Below are positions 15,905 to 24,781 of a DNA stretch of 54,918 nt, piece by piece (positions within the stretch are counted from its first letter, which is position 1; every line of letters starts with the position of its first letter). Both the position numbers and the translations under genes were made by a program. Source of the DNA: Gallionellaceae bacterium (GTDB lineage Bacteria > Pseudomonadota > Gammaproteobacteria > Burkholderiales > Gallionellaceae); the NCBI GenBank assembly GCA_019753125.1, contig JAIELH010000010.1, positions 1-54,918 of the forward strand, read 5' to 3'. Under the pieces are notes generated by a model. That model did not search any database, had not been told where the DNA came from, and worked only from the letters and a program-made list of their open reading frames with translations.

Positions 15905-16402
15905 CTATTTCGATAGAAATACAGAGGCTGGCAGCAACATTCTGCCTGCCTGTCCTTGCAGCGGAATGAAACCAAAGTGCTTATAAAACGAGATGGCCTC
16001 ATCATCTTTTGCGTCAACGATGATTCCGGCAACGGCCAGAATAGCGCTGGCTTGCGATACTTTTTGACAGGCATCGGCAAGCAGGATGGAACCCAATCCC
16101 TTGCCCCGAAATTTCTTGTCCACAGCCAACCGGCCAATCAATGCAACCGGCACCGGATAGCAAGGGAGTTTCCGCGCCAATGATGCCGGAAGGCTCGAAC
16201 AACTCACGCTCCCCGCGCTCAAGGTAAAAAATCCGGACAGTTGTTGCGGATCATTCTCCGGGGTAGCGATAAAAACCCGGGCAACATTCCTGCGCACATC
16301 TTGTAACGCATAACGGCGGATATAGTTATCCAGAAACTCGCGGCCACACTGAAAATCTGCAAGCTTGACGGATGCATCAAGCTGCCTGATGTGATAAGTC
16401 AT
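15905..16402 (-). CDS. GNAT-family toxin (TacT-like acetyltransferase)
   Basis: A 165-residue GCN5-type N-acetyltransferase. The N-terminal FQCGREFLDNYIRRYALQD is the signature of TacT/AtaT-type toxins, which acetylate the amino group of aminoacyl-tRNA and stop translation. The acetyl-CoA loop is present in the region LIGRLAVDKKFRGKGLGSIL (R-x-x-G-x-G), and the tail YKHFGFIPL is typical. Its ATG overlaps the TGA of the preceding DUF1778 gene by one base, the usual antitoxin-first order. The pair lies convergent to the P-type ATPase with only 11 bp between stops. Confidence 0.92.
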   Translation of the reverse strand: MTYHIRQLDASVKLADFQCGREFLDNYIRRYALQDVRRNVARVFIATPENDPQQLSGFFTLSAGSVSCSSLPASLARKLPCYPVPVALIGRLAVDKKFRGKGLGSILLADACQKVSQASAILAVAGIIVDAKDDEAISFYKHFGFIPLQGQAGRMLLPASVFLSK

Positions 16403-16683
16403 CAGCGGCGAACTTGATCGTTGTGACGTTTGAAAGCGCGCTTCAGTGCCGCATTGTGCTTGGCAGGTGCATCCAGCGCCGCCAGGAACGCCTCGAAATC
16501 TTTGGGCTTCAAGGTAATTGATTCATGTTCCTGCACCACGCGCTCGGCGGATGCCAATGCGTTCGACAGAACGAATTCGGAGATACTGACATGCGCATAA
16601 CTGGCCGCCTTATCCAGTAACTGGCGCGTGTGGCTGTCGCACCGGATATTCAGGCGGCTTTCCTTAAGTATCGTGGTTTCCAT
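16402..16683 (-). CDS. DUF1778 antitoxin (TacA-like, ribbon-helix-helix)
   Basis: A 93-residue DUF1778 protein, the cognate antitoxin of GNAT toxins. The N-terminal SRLNIRCDSHTRQLLDKAA forms the ribbon-helix-helix DNA-binding part, followed by the SISEFVLSNAL helix and a C-terminal toxin-binding tail (LKPKDFEAFLAALDAPA). The ATG at 16683 is preferred: GGGAG lies seven bases upstream, and the longer frame to 16722 has no site. Such antitoxins repress their own promoter, expected just upstream at about 16690-16750, overlapping the start of the ATPase duplicate. Confidence 0.92.
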   Translation of the reverse strand: METTILKESRLNIRCDSHTRQLLDKAASYAHVSISEFVLSNALASAERVVQEHESITLKPKDFEAFLAALDAPAKHNAALKRAFKRHNDQVRR

Positions 16684-16743
16684 GTTGGACTCCCAAACTT
16701 TGACAGCAATATTGTGCGCCATTTGTGCTTACATTGCAATGAG

Positions 16744-16957
16744 TATGGTAGAGCCAGCGCTGTGGTGGATCGTGCTGGGCAGCGGCAGGCTGGCGCTGGT
16801 GCTTGGCATCCCGGCATTGCGCGAGCTGTTCCATTTCTCCGGCGACACGCCGCATATTTTCGGCGTCGGCATATTGGCCGCCTGCTGCGTGCTGCTGCTC
16901 AGCGCGGCGGTAAAACGGATTCTTCGTGCATTCTGGCGGGAATACCCCCAGGGTTAA
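16744..16957 (+). pseudogene. Duplicate of the 3' end of the P-type ATPase gene
   Basis: The frame encodes PALWWIVLGSGRLALVLG, then a stretch containing GIPALRELFHFSGDTPHIF, then AACCVLLLSAAVKRIL. It repeats the last 60 or so residues of the intact ATPase (NPALWWIVLGG through LLSAAVKRVL) with scattered differences. Nothing of the upstream 800 codons is present. It is in direct orientation, so the toxin-antitoxin pair is bracketed by two copies of the ATPase end. The divergence means the event is not very recent. Confidence 0.85.
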
Positions 16958-17109
16958 TCCCAGATAATCCATTAGCCGATTTTACCTGAACCGGCAACAC
17001 GGGCGGATACCCGGCGTTCGCCCATAAACCCTCAAACCAAGCTCTTCGCCGCCGCGAAACGGCAAGCAACAATTGGTTTTGTTCCGGGTCGCGATTCCAG
17101 AATGCACCG

Positions 17110-17625
17110 ATCCGGGGCAGGACGGAATCGGTGTGCGCGTCTCGGATGAGTTGTCGCGGCGTCTCGTCCATGCAGACTACCGGGATGTCCACGTTATAAG
17201 GCCGCCGGTACACATCGAGAACCCGTTCCATCGCAGCGACAAACTCTGCGTTGGCTTCGGGATGGATTACCCAGCCAACCTTCCGCCACGGCTTGATTTC
17301 GTTTTTTTAGCACGCGGCGAACCGTCTCGTGGGAAATGCTGTCGACATATTCAAGCTCCACCGCCCGGTCAGCCAGCAAGCGTAGCGACCACCGCGCGAA
17401 ACCCTTCGGGGGTTCGCCGCAACTCATGGCGACCAAGTGGGCTTCGAGCTCGCCATCGGCCTTGCGCTCGTAGTCGCGCTGGCCCTGCTGTCGCCCTAAC
17501 GCGGCATCCAGCCCTTCCTCGACAAAACGCTTCTTGACCCGGTCGACCTTGTGCATGCTGATCCGCAAGATATTCGCTACATCTTCTCCACGGGCGCGAT
17601 GATCGTTGAATCTCTTCGGGTCTAA
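17110..17625 (-). pseudogene. IS630-family transposase remnant
   Basis: On the minus strand the frame contains RGEDVANILRISMHKVDRV and FARWSLRLLADRAVELEYV, then, after a shift in a run of seven A (around 17306-17312), KPWRKVGWVIHPEANAEFV and VCMDETPRQLI. These are the HTH and first catalytic-Asp region (MDETP) of IS630-type transposases. Both the N-terminal start and the C-terminal DDE half are missing, and the homology ends at about 17110. The A7 run could reflect either decay or the programmed frameshift known in some IS630 members. The 16960-17110 stretch next to it carries no recognisable gene. Confidence 0.75.
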
Positions 17626-17664
17626 TTCCCCGCAGCTTGCTGCGTGACAACTATGCCCAACTGC

Positions 17665-20600
17665 TTATTCAAGTACTTCCCTCCAGGAAGCGCGTCTTCC
17701 CGTCGTCGAGCTCGAAGGCACAGGAACGCCTGTGGTAACTGTGGCGGCATCCGATGTCCGAACCAGAACCTTGACTTCTCCGCTGGGTAATTTAATCGAG
17801 ACGACCCGGCTGGCAAGCGCGTCTCCCAGAAAAGTGGAAGACCACGCCACGGTTGAGCCGGTTAATTTGCCGCCGGTCTTGTAATCGAGAACATTGAGCC
17901 AACTGCTGCCGCCTGGGGTGCAGACATCGCTGCTGGGAATATTGCTGGTAAATACCAGCGCACCCAAGACGAGGGCGGGATCGGTATTGATGCGCTCTCC
18001 GCTGGCGGGCATGTCAACGTACCACCCTTTTTTGAGGGCGAAATCAACGGTGGTAGTCGTTGCGGTACGCGTTGTTCCGCTTGCAGTCAGTGTTTGCACC
18101 TGCAGGCTGCTGCGTGTCGGGTCGCCGATCACCGGTGTGCTTCCAACCGGGCTGCTGAGATCGTCCACCAAGGCATACATGGTTTGCGTGCCGGTCGTTG
18201 CCACGTCACTGTCACCCAGGTACTTGCCCGTCCCGACGTAAACAAATCGCTTGTCTGTGCCGCCGATCGTAATCTTGGCCAATTCCGGCACCGTGGTCAC
18301 GGGTTGCGTATTGCCGATGCCATCCTTGAGTATGGCAAGCCTCTTCACATTCCAGGAGTTGGGATTGGTGGCGGTAAGATCGAATCGCCACACGTTGCCC
18401 TTGAGATCGCCGCCATAAACGTAACTGACAGTATTGTCGATGTCGCTGTTTTCAACATAGGCGGCAATTTGCGCTAGGCCGCTCGGGTCGGTTGAGAGTC
18501 CTTCTCCCGTATCCATTGCCTTGATTAAGTCGCCTGTCCGGGCATTCAGTACAAACAGGTAGCCGTGGCCGTCGCCGCCGGTGTCGGCACCGTTGTTGTA
18601 GCCAGACACCACCAGCGCAACCCAGCCCTTGCCGGCAGTCTTGACGATAATGGGTTTGCCAAAGCTATAGCCGGTATTGTTTTTTACGATAGCGGTGGTG
18701 GCGCTGTTGGGGAACTCCCAAAGTACTTTTTGCGTTACTGCGGCCTCGTCGGCAGCTGTGGGCGTGGTGATGTCCAGCGCATAATAACCGCGACCGCCTT
18801 TACTCAGCCCGCCCACCAGGATGGTTTTCCAGCTTGGATTGGGATTCCCGGTCACGCCATCGGTGTTGCTGAAGTCGATGTCGCCGCTGGTTGGCGTGCC
18901 ATCGACGTAGTACTGGTGTACGAAGCCTGATTTTCTGGAAAGATTGTTGAGGCTGGACATCAGCAGGCTGGGGATATATGCCCATTCTTCCGCGCCGCTG
19001 GCGGCATTGAAGGCATGAAGCATGCCGTCGTTCGCGCCTTGATAGACGATGCGTGTGCGGCTTGCCTGGTCTGCCTTGAACGAGGTCGTGCATTTACCCG
19101 TTACCGCAGTGGAGTAGCAAGTGTCGGCATAATGGGCGAACGGCTCGCGCACCACGAGCGGCTCCGCATTGATGATGTCCCCCAGCAAATGGGCGCGGGT
19201 GCGGTAGCTCGTCCCTTCCAGACTCCTGTCTCCGCGCAGGTATGCCACCACGTTTGCGCCGTCCGATGGTCCTGGCGGCGTAGTGGTCGAGTTAAGCAGC
19301 GTCTGCTGGGCTACGCTTAATTTTGTCGTGGTGGTAGCCGAAGTAGGCTGAAACTGGATGCCCTGACCGGTGCCGCTGGTTCCGCTATAAGTGACGATCT
19401 TGCGGTTGGCCGAGGTTCTCAGGTCGAGCTGCGGCTGGGTGGAGGTGGTCCATGTCGGGCTGGCAGTGTCCGGAATGCCGGTGGTCAGGTTGATCGGGTA
19501 GGCGAACAGGTCGCCGGACCAGTTGCCGGAATTGTATTTGGAGGCATAAGACTGATTGTCGCTGCCGGTAACGTTTGCGTTGGCCACCGCCACCGCTGCG
19601 GCACCGGCATCTCTTCCGATAATATTGTTAATGGTACTTGCTAGAGCAGTAGCGAAATTACTAGGATCAGCGGCGTTAAGAAAGCCGCCGCGGCTATTTA
19701 TGGCGGCATGGGCGAGATCGTCAACCTTGGCCTGATCGGAGCCGGTCGGGTTTGGCCAAACGATGGTAGCCGGGTTGGCAGTGAAGGCGGATTGGATCGC
19801 TGCATCCGATATAGTCCCTGTCACACCAAGGCCGACAGTCAAATTTACCAGATGCTGCCAGAATGCCGGGTCGAGACTGTTGGTGGGGACTTTGTTGACC
19901 AGGTCGGTGCGCAAATCCCGATTCCAGTAATACATCGCCACGTCCGCCAGTGTGTCGCTGTTGGTGTCGCTGTAAGGGTTCGCCGGGCTATATTGGTAGC
20001 TTGCCGGATTGGGGTTGGTATTATGGTTCGTGATGATGGCGCCGGCAGTGCCATCGACGTTGGCTCTGGCAGCGGCAGTTCTTGCATAGCCGATGCCGCT
20101 GTTCCAGTAGCCGTCGGTCATGAAGATGTTGTAGTTTTGCCGGCAATAGGCCTGCGTCCCTCCGCCCACGCCGGGATTGGCGCCCCACGGTCCCAGATCA
20201 TCGATGCGCTGGAAATATTGCCCCACATCGTCCAACGCTTGCCGTAACGGTGTGCCTGCGGAGGGCATCACGTGCCCGTACAGGGATGCATAGAAACTGG
20301 CGCGGCCCGTGGCGTCGAATTTTCTGACGCCGCTGACAATGGTGCCCGGGCTGGAGACCATATCTATTATTGTGGATCCTTTATTGATGGCGGCAAAGCC
20401 AACCCTCGGGTCGCTGCCGACCTCGGCGAAGGCTTGGCCGACGCCAGCGCGCGACAGCAGAATGCGTGAGCGGTAGTAGGTGTACCAGTTGGCGAAATTC
20501 TGCATTTCTTCGGTATAAGTACAAGTGGCTCCGGCGCAGTCCGTGCGGCCTGTCCCTTTGGCAAATGGGGCATTTGCGGACTTAATTTCAACTTTTGTGA

Positions 20601-21225
20601 AGTTGGCTTGAGTATTGTTTGCGTCGGTCGGCCCGGTCAAGGTGCCTGTTCCAGTCCACTGGAAGTAGGTGGCCGGATAGAAAATGACGGACGCGTACGA
20701 GATGGTTCCGTTATCGTTGGTCCAATTGGCCGTCTGCGTGTTATCGATAGTCAGGTTGCGCGTGCCCTCGCCCGGGATGTACGGGTTGTGATAAGCCGCT
20801 GTGGGCGTGGCGTTGCTCATCAGTGTCTTGTCGGCGTTGGTCCATGGCACATAGCGCTTGGCCGGATCGTAATACAAGAGATTGAATTTGGCCGTGCGGT
20901 AGTAACGGGCATACTTGTCTGTCAGGTCGAATCGGGCGACATAGCTGTAAAAGCTGCCGTAACCCCAAGCGGCGCCATATAGGGGATTCGGGCGCGGGAA
21001 CGAAAAATACACATAGCTGTTTTCGGGGACAACCTCGAACTGCATCGAGCCCGAATCGTCCAGCGTGAACATGATGTTGGGTCCGGCGGTGTTCTTGACC
21101 GCCATCGGCACGTCGGCGATATCGGTGGAGGCGGCCTGGGCGGCCGGTATCGACTGGGCGGCGACCAGGCAAACCAGCAATGTCTGCATTATCCCCTGCC
21201 TGACTGTTCTGTAAGCTGTTTTCAT
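17665..21225 (-). CDS. pilY1: Type IV pilus tip-associated protein PilY1
   Basis: A 1186-residue PilY1 with a signal peptide (LLVCLVAAQSIPAAQA). The N-terminal half has a von Willebrand A-like domain starting NIMFTLDDSGSMQFE (a degenerate MIDAS, DDSGS). The C-terminal half is the PilY1 beta-propeller (RIVYQGANDGMLHAFNA; a calcium loop region ENSDIDNTVSYVYGGDLKG followed by NVWRFDL). It ends in GRRASWREVLE, the normal family end, so the gene is complete despite the IS remnant 40 bp downstream. PilY1 primes pilus assembly with the minor pilins, binds calcium, and in some species acts in surface sensing. GGAGCGATCCAA precedes the ATG. Last gene of the pil cluster. Confidence 0.96.
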   Translation of the reverse strand: MKTAYRTVRQGIMQTLLVCLVAAQSIPAAQAASTDIADVPMAVKNTAGPNIMFTLDDSGSMQFEVVPENSYVYFSFPRPNPLYGAAWGYGSFYSYVARFDLTDKYARYYRTAKFNLLYYDPAKRYVPWTNADKTLMSNATPTAAYHNPYIPGEGTRNLTIDNTQTANWTNDNGTISYASVIFYPATYFQWTGTGTLTGPTDANNTQANFTKVEIKSANAPFAKGTGRTDCAGATCTYTEEMQNFANWYTYYRSRILLSRAGVGQAFAEVGSDPRVGFAAINKGSTIIDMVSSPGTIVSGVRKFDATGRASFYASLYGHVMPSAGTPLRQALDDVGQYFQRIDDLGPWGANPGVGGGTQAYCRQNYNIFMTDGYWNSGIGYARTAAARANVDGTAGAIITNHNTNPNPASYQYSPANPYSDTNSDTLADVAMYYWNRDLRTDLVNKVPTNSLDPAFWQHLVNLTVGLGVTGTISDAAIQSAFTANPATIVWPNPTGSDQAKVDDLAHAAINSRGGFLNAADPSNFATALASTINNIIGRDAGAAAVAVANANVTGSDNQSYASKYNSGNWSGDLFAYPINLTTGIPDTASPTWTTSTQPQLDLRTSANRKIVTYSGTSGTGQGIQFQPTSATTTTKLSVAQQTLLNSTTTPPGPSDGANVVAYLRGDRSLEGTSYRTRAHLLGDIINAEPLVVREPFAHYADTCYSTAVTGKCTTSFKADQASRTRIVYQGANDGMLHAFNAASGAEEWAYIPSLLMSSLNNLSRKSGFVHQYYVDGTPTSGDIDFSNTDGVTGNPNPSWKTILVGGLSKGGRGYYALDITTPTAADEAAVTQKVLWEFPNSATTAIVKNNTGYSFGKPIIVKTAGKGWVALVVSGYNNGADTGGDGHGYLFVLNARTGDLIKAMDTGEGLSTDPSGLAQIAAYVENSDIDNTVSYVYGGDLKGNVWRFDLTATNPNSWNVKRLAILKDGIGNTQPVTTVPELAKITIGGTDKRFVYVGTGKYLGDSDVATTGTQTMYALVDDLSSPVGSTPVIGDPTRSSLQVQTLTASGTTRTATTTTVDFALKKGWYVDMPASGERINTDPALVLGALVFTSNIPSSDVCTPGGSSWLNVLDYKTGGKLTGSTVAWSSTFLGDALASRVVSIKLPSGEVKVLVRTSDAATVTTGVPVPSSSTTGRRASWREVLE

Positions 21226-21279
21226 TTGGATCGCTCCTTTAATTCAATCGGATAGCTGTTGCCATCATGAGGCAATGAT

Positions 21280-21888
21280 TTATCTGGAGAGAATGGCCTG
21301 AACCATGCTGACCGTGTTGCGCGGGCCCTCGACGCGCACTGTCGCCCGATAATAGACGGCTTGTGTGCCGGAAAAAACAATCCCCCCCGCTTTCTTTGTG
21401 CCGCCACCCGTCAGGGCATCGGCATAACATTTTCCGGCAATGTCCGTCACCGGAACAGGGCCATTGCAGAGCCGGTCGATCACGTATTTCACGTTGTAGC
21501 TGGCGTTGATCGAGGTAGAAGGAACCGTAGACCAGGCAATGTTCGTTGGTACGCCTTTGGCATCCGTGGCCTGAATAGTGGGGTAATAATTGCAAGCGCC
21601 AGCAGCGCAACCGGCCGGCCAATTTGCGTCGAGCGATGTCGCAACGATGGTTCCGAGCGCGTTGAACGCAGTTTCGATACCCGTGTCCGAGGCGTGAAGC
21701 GCGGCTTGGCGAAAGGCGAGATTGCCGGCGATCAGGTTTGAAGTATCGACAGACCGCACCAGGGCGATGCCTGCCATCGTCATGCTCACCAGCGCGATCA
21801 GGGCGATAAACAGGGTTGCGCCGCGCTGTTTCAGCACCGGAGACATGGGGCGGGTCGGCCTATGGGCAAGGGATGGCAGGGTGTTCAT
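21280..21888 (-). CDS. pilX: Minor type IV pilin assembly protein PilX
   Basis: A 202-residue PilX. The N-terminal region QRGATLFIALIALVSMTMAGIALVRS is a pilin-like helix with an atypical Thr/Leu at the position after the processing Gly, normal for PilX. It is followed by NLIAGNLAFRQAALHASDTG, the family signature. PilX belongs to the priming complex at the pilus tip with PilV, PilW, FimT/U, PilE and PilY1. Its ATG overlaps the pilW stop codon by four bases (ATGA), so the two are translationally coupled. Confidence 0.92.
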   Translation of the reverse strand: MNTLPSLAHRPTRPMSPVLKQRGATLFIALIALVSMTMAGIALVRSVDTSNLIAGNLAFRQAALHASDTGIETAFNALGTIVATSLDANWPAGCAAGACNYYPTIQATDAKGVPTNIAWSTVPSTSINASYNVKYVIDRLCNGPVPVTDIAGKCYADALTGGGTKKAGGIVFSGTQAVYYRATVRVEGPRNTVSMVQAILSR

Positions 21889-22964
21889 ACATTTGACCAG
21901 ATAATGTTGCGTAGCGGAATGATGGTGGTGTAAACGCGATAGCGATATCTTTGCCAGTCTGGCAAAGTGGAGACGTTCACCCCGCCCGGGGGTGCAGTGG
22001 TGACGTTCCCGGCCTCTTTTTTGCCGCTACGCGCGACGACGGTGACCCTGATCGCCTTGATACGTTTGACTTTGGTCGCATCCAGAGTATCGAAACCCGT
22101 AGCGGCGGTAGCGTCTACCCAGGCGTTCACATCCTGCGAGCCTGCATTGGCGATACCATATTGCGCCTGTAAACTGACGATGTCCTTGACCAAAGTCAGG
22201 GTGGAGGATGCTGCTCCTGTGACATTGATCGTCACTTGCAGGTTGCGGTTGGCATTGACCGAATAGGTGTTTGCCGCCAGACTTCCGAAATTCAGGATTT
22301 TTGCCTGTGTGGTGAAAGCGGGCCAGGTATTGCCCGGAGCAGTATTGTAGAAGGCTGCCGCCGGGTTATAGGAAGGTCCGCTGCCGGCGGGATTGTGTTG
22401 AATCTTGAGAGCGGCATCCTGTACTTGCGTTACCTGCATGACGGTGCAGTTGCTGCCTTGTGAAACCAGGATTAAATCTCCCGCTGCAAACCCCGTGGTG
22501 CGACTGACGTCCAATTCCGCAGAAGGCTGGGGCATGGTGCCCGTGAGCGTGGTGGGGATCGAGCCAAGAAAGTTCGTCCCGCGCGTCATGGTAATCGTGT
22601 CCGATCCGGTGGCGCCGCCATCGGCTATGGCGACCGGAGCCATCACCGTCGTCGGCATGCCGGGGGCGGGAGTCACCGGTGTGCCATTATCGTAATAGCT
22701 AAATACGTTATTGCAATCGAGTGCGGCGCTATCCGCTAGTCCCATTCCGGCATTACGGATATCCTGCTCCAGTTGAACGATTGCCATCAAGCCGTTTTCC
22801 TGCGCATCCGAACCGGCGGTAGTGGTGCGCTTCTGATTTTCAAACATGGAAAATGCCTGCATGATGATAATGACCGTGAACAATCCCAAGGTCATGCCGG
22901 CCATGACCTCGACCAGGCTGAAGCCCTTTGTGCGCGCTCTATTTTGTAAATTTACACGGGACAT
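21885..22964 (-). CDS. pilW: Minor type IV pilin PilW
   Basis: A 359-residue PilW. It has a prepilin signal KGFSLVEVMAGMTLGLFTV with the processing site G/F and Glu at mature position 5. This is followed by the PilW signature DAQENGLMAIVQLEQDIRNAG. The long C-terminal domain is beta-rich and Thr/Ala/Gly-rich, and its size fits PilW proteins. GGAGCGATC lies just before the ATG. It starts 12 bp after pilV and overlaps pilX, within the single minus-strand pil transcript unit. Confidence 0.93.
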   Translation of the reverse strand: MSRVNLQNRARTKGFSLVEVMAGMTLGLFTVIIIMQAFSMFENQKRTTTAGSDAQENGLMAIVQLEQDIRNAGMGLADSAALDCNNVFSYYDNGTPVTPAPGMPTTVMAPVAIADGGATGSDTITMTRGTNFLGSIPTTLTGTMPQPSAELDVSRTTGFAAGDLILVSQGSNCTVMQVTQVQDAALKIQHNPAGSGPSYNPAAAFYNTAPGNTWPAFTTQAKILNFGSLAANTYSVNANRNLQVTINVTGAASSTLTLVKDIVSLQAQYGIANAGSQDVNAWVDATAATGFDTLDATKVKRIKAIRVTVVARSGKKEAGNVTTAPPGGVNVSTLPDWQRYRYRVYTTIIPLRNIIWSNV

Positions 22965-22976
22965 GATCGCTCCGGG

Positions 22977-23441
22977 TTAAGGCGTATTGATTTGGGCTGT
23001 TGCCACAAAATTGTGGGGAGCGGCTTCCTGCGGCCCCTGCCAGCATACGGTCACCGTCACTTGTCGTGTATTGGCCAAGGGGGTCGTGACCGAGATTTGC
23101 TGTTTGGCGCCAGTCGCTCCCGGCAAAGCGGCGGTTGTTTGCGTCAGCCAATTCGTCACATTGGCAAGGGCGGAAGCGGCTCCAGTAGGCGCGCAATTCG
23201 CTCCGGCGGGGTAATGCGCATAGGCATCGAGATTGCTCCGGTCGACCCACATTTGCCCGATGATCTGGTTTGCCAGATAGGCCGCATCGGCGCGATATTT
23301 TGCATCTACGCTGTTCTTGATGGATACCGCCTGCAGCCCCATCAGCGCGATGATGCCCATGGAAAAAATCAAAACCGCAATCAGCGCTTCGAGGAGTACT
23401 GATCCTTGCTGTCGTTTTAAAGAAGAGTGCTTGTTGGCCAT
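22977..23441 (-). CDS. pilV: Minor type IV pilin PilV
   Basis: A 154-residue PilV. The N-terminal QQGSVLLEALIAVLIFSMG is a prepilin signal with G/S processing and Glu at mature position 5, followed by ALMGLQAVSIKNSVDAKYR and ADAAYLANQIIGQMW, typical of PilV. ATG 23441 is chosen: AAGGAAATG lies at the right distance and overlaps the fimT stop region, with TGA at 23445-23443. An upstream in-frame ATG at 23465 lies inside fimT and is less likely. Confidence 0.92.
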   Translation of the reverse strand: MANKHSSLKRQQGSVLLEALIAVLIFSMGIIALMGLQAVSIKNSVDAKYRADAAYLANQIIGQMWVDRSNLDAYAHYPAGANCAPTGAASALANVTNWLTQTTAALPGATGAKQQISVTTPLANTRQVTVTVCWQGPQEAAPHNFVATAQINTP

Positions 23442-23442
23442 T

Positions 23443-24009
23443 TCAACATTTCCTTGGGTCATCACTGGCAGTGACGTTAGGGTCGCAGCTTCGAATTTGC
23501 CCGCCGGAAGTTATGTTGATGCGCAATTCCTTGCTCTGATTGGCCGGAAGGATGGAAACGGGCACATCCAGATCAATTTGTGTCGGCGCGGCAGCTGGGT
23601 TGGCAAGTCTTCCGAGTGTATTGAAGGTGGCAGTCGTGGCTCCTGCCGGGGTAACCGTGACCGTGACGTTAACCGAACCTTCGCTGCTTACCCTGCTCTG
23701 GATCGGCGTACCCGGGACGGCGACAGTACTCACTGTCCATCCGCTACCGCTTCCCAGTATGAAATTGACCGCTTCGTTGCGTCGCACCGCTTCGGCGCGA
23801 GCCAATTGCAGGCCGTTTTGGATGGATTCGGTTGCAGTGCGTATTTGGGCATTTTGTACCCAGGCATTAAAGTTCGGCAATGCGATGGCCAGCAAGATGG
23901 ACACGATGATAATGGCGATCATCAGCTCAATCAGCGTCACACCCCTTTGAGCGAACCGAAAAGGGTCAAGCAGGCAAGCCGCGCAGCGGCGGTGAGCAAA
24001 ATTTAGCAC
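23443..24009 (-). CDS. fimT: FimT/FimU-type minor pilin (GspH family)
   Basis: A 188-residue minor pilin of the GspH/FimT class. The prepilin signal is QRGVTLIELMIAIIIVSIL with an unusual G/V processing site and Glu at mature position 5. IQNGLQLARAEAVRRNEAVN is the clear GspH signature. The start is GTG at 24009, inside the pilE stop region, so translation is probably coupled to pilE. The 20 residues before the signal are longer than usual (positively charged with two Cys). In other species the FimT protein contributes to DNA uptake; here its role is inferred from context only. Confidence 0.9.
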   Translation of the reverse strand: MLNFAHRRCAACLLDPFRFAQRGVTLIELMIAIIIVSILLAIALPNFNAWVQNAQIRTATESIQNGLQLARAEAVRRNEAVNFILGSGSGWTVSTVAVPGTPIQSRVSSEGSVNVTVTVTPAGATTATFNTLGRLANPAAAPTQIDLDVPVSILPANQSKELRINITSGGQIRSCDPNVTASDDPRKC

Positions 24010-24419
24010 GCTCCCCCCTTCTTGGTGACCCAGCAGCCAACGTTTCCGGTCCAGCCGGATGCGGTTATGGTGGAAGTTTTGGCATTACTCTGGTCGATGG
24101 TGTAAGTAAAGCCGACCATCGCGCCCTTGCCAACCGCCTGGAGTGTATAGGCATTCGCCGTTAACACCGAACAGGAAAAGTCGAAATACTGGCTAGTGGT
24201 CGAGTCGGCAACACAGGCCGGAGCGCCCGTATAAGTGCGGTTGTCCTGATAAAACTGTTCCACTTGTACCCGCTTGTTGGACAGGTTGGAGGTGGCATCG
24301 GGAATTCTGCCCCTCGTCAAGTAATCGGTATAGGACGGATAGGCGATGCTGGCGAGTACGCCGATCACGACCACGACGATCATCAGTTCGACCAGGGTGA
24401 AGCCACGTTGCGTTTTCAT
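24003..24419 (-). CDS. pilE: Type IV pilin PilE (minor pilin-like)
   Basis: A 138-residue pilin. The prepilin signal MKTQRGFTLVELMIVVVVI has a canonical G/F site and Glu at mature position 5. The body has TYTGAPACVADS and a C-terminal disulphide pair of Cys (VGCWVTKKGGAC). This form belongs to PilE-type minor pilins found at the head of fimT-pilV-W-X-Y1 clusters, not necessarily the major pilin. GGAG lies upstream of an ATGATG pair; the second ATG (24419) gives the better spacing. First gene of the operon. Confidence 0.93.
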   Translation of the reverse strand: MKTQRGFTLVELMIVVVVIGVLASIAYPSYTDYLTRGRIPDATSNLSNKRVQVEQFYQDNRTYTGAPACVADSTTSQYFDFSCSVLTANAYTLQAVGKGAMVGFTYTIDQSNAKTSTITASGWTGNVGCWVTKKGGAC

Positions 24420-24545
24420 CATCCGCTCCTTCGCGAGTGCATGGTAGGGTAGCCATTGTAGTGCTACAAGCATCACCCGACCAGAGGAGATTATGTCCGG
24501 ACGAGCGGCGGCGCGCTTTCAAGAGGGAATATCTTGAACCCGGAT

Positions 24546-24616
24546 AATCCGTTGGACGGCTCTACGAGCCACGGATTCAAGTCAACATCACCCACATTTC
24601 AGGGAAAACGGGTGAT
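24546..24616. other. Structured non-coding segment upstream of pilE
   Basis: The 362-bp gap between pilE and the DUF4143 ATPase contains no gene. It holds two hairpins. The first is AATCCGT...GGCTC-TAC-GAGCC-ACGGATT (24546-24577), a nested stem with a one-sided bulge. The second is ATCACCC...GGGTGAT (24587-24616). They could be part of a pilE leader RNA or of the 3' end of the ATPase transcript. I recognise no known riboswitch motif here. Confidence 0.45.
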
Positions 24617-24659
24617 ATGGCGCGAATTGATCCCGTAACGGATGCCCGTACCTGAATAT

Positions 24660-24683
24660 GAAAGCGGCCTTGGGGCCGCTTTC
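24660..24683. terminator. Probable intrinsic terminator of the DUF4143 ATPase gene
   Basis: GAAAGCGGCC-TTGG-GGCCGCTTTC is a perfect ten-base-pair GC-rich stem about 100 bp past the ATPase stop on the minus strand. The following T-tract is poor in both directions, so termination strength is uncertain. Confidence 0.55.
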
Positions 24684-24781
24684 AGTTTCCCCGCTTAATT
24701 TCATTTCTCAATCAACAGTGAAAACGTAGGGTGCATTTCATACACACTTATAGTTATTGCCGCTTTGAAAGGCAAATGGAA

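Noticed and set aside
17665-17760. Truncation of pilY1 by the neighbouring IS remnant
   Set aside because: The protein ends with the normal family tail (GRRASWREVLE), and the IS remnant starts 40 bp beyond the stop.
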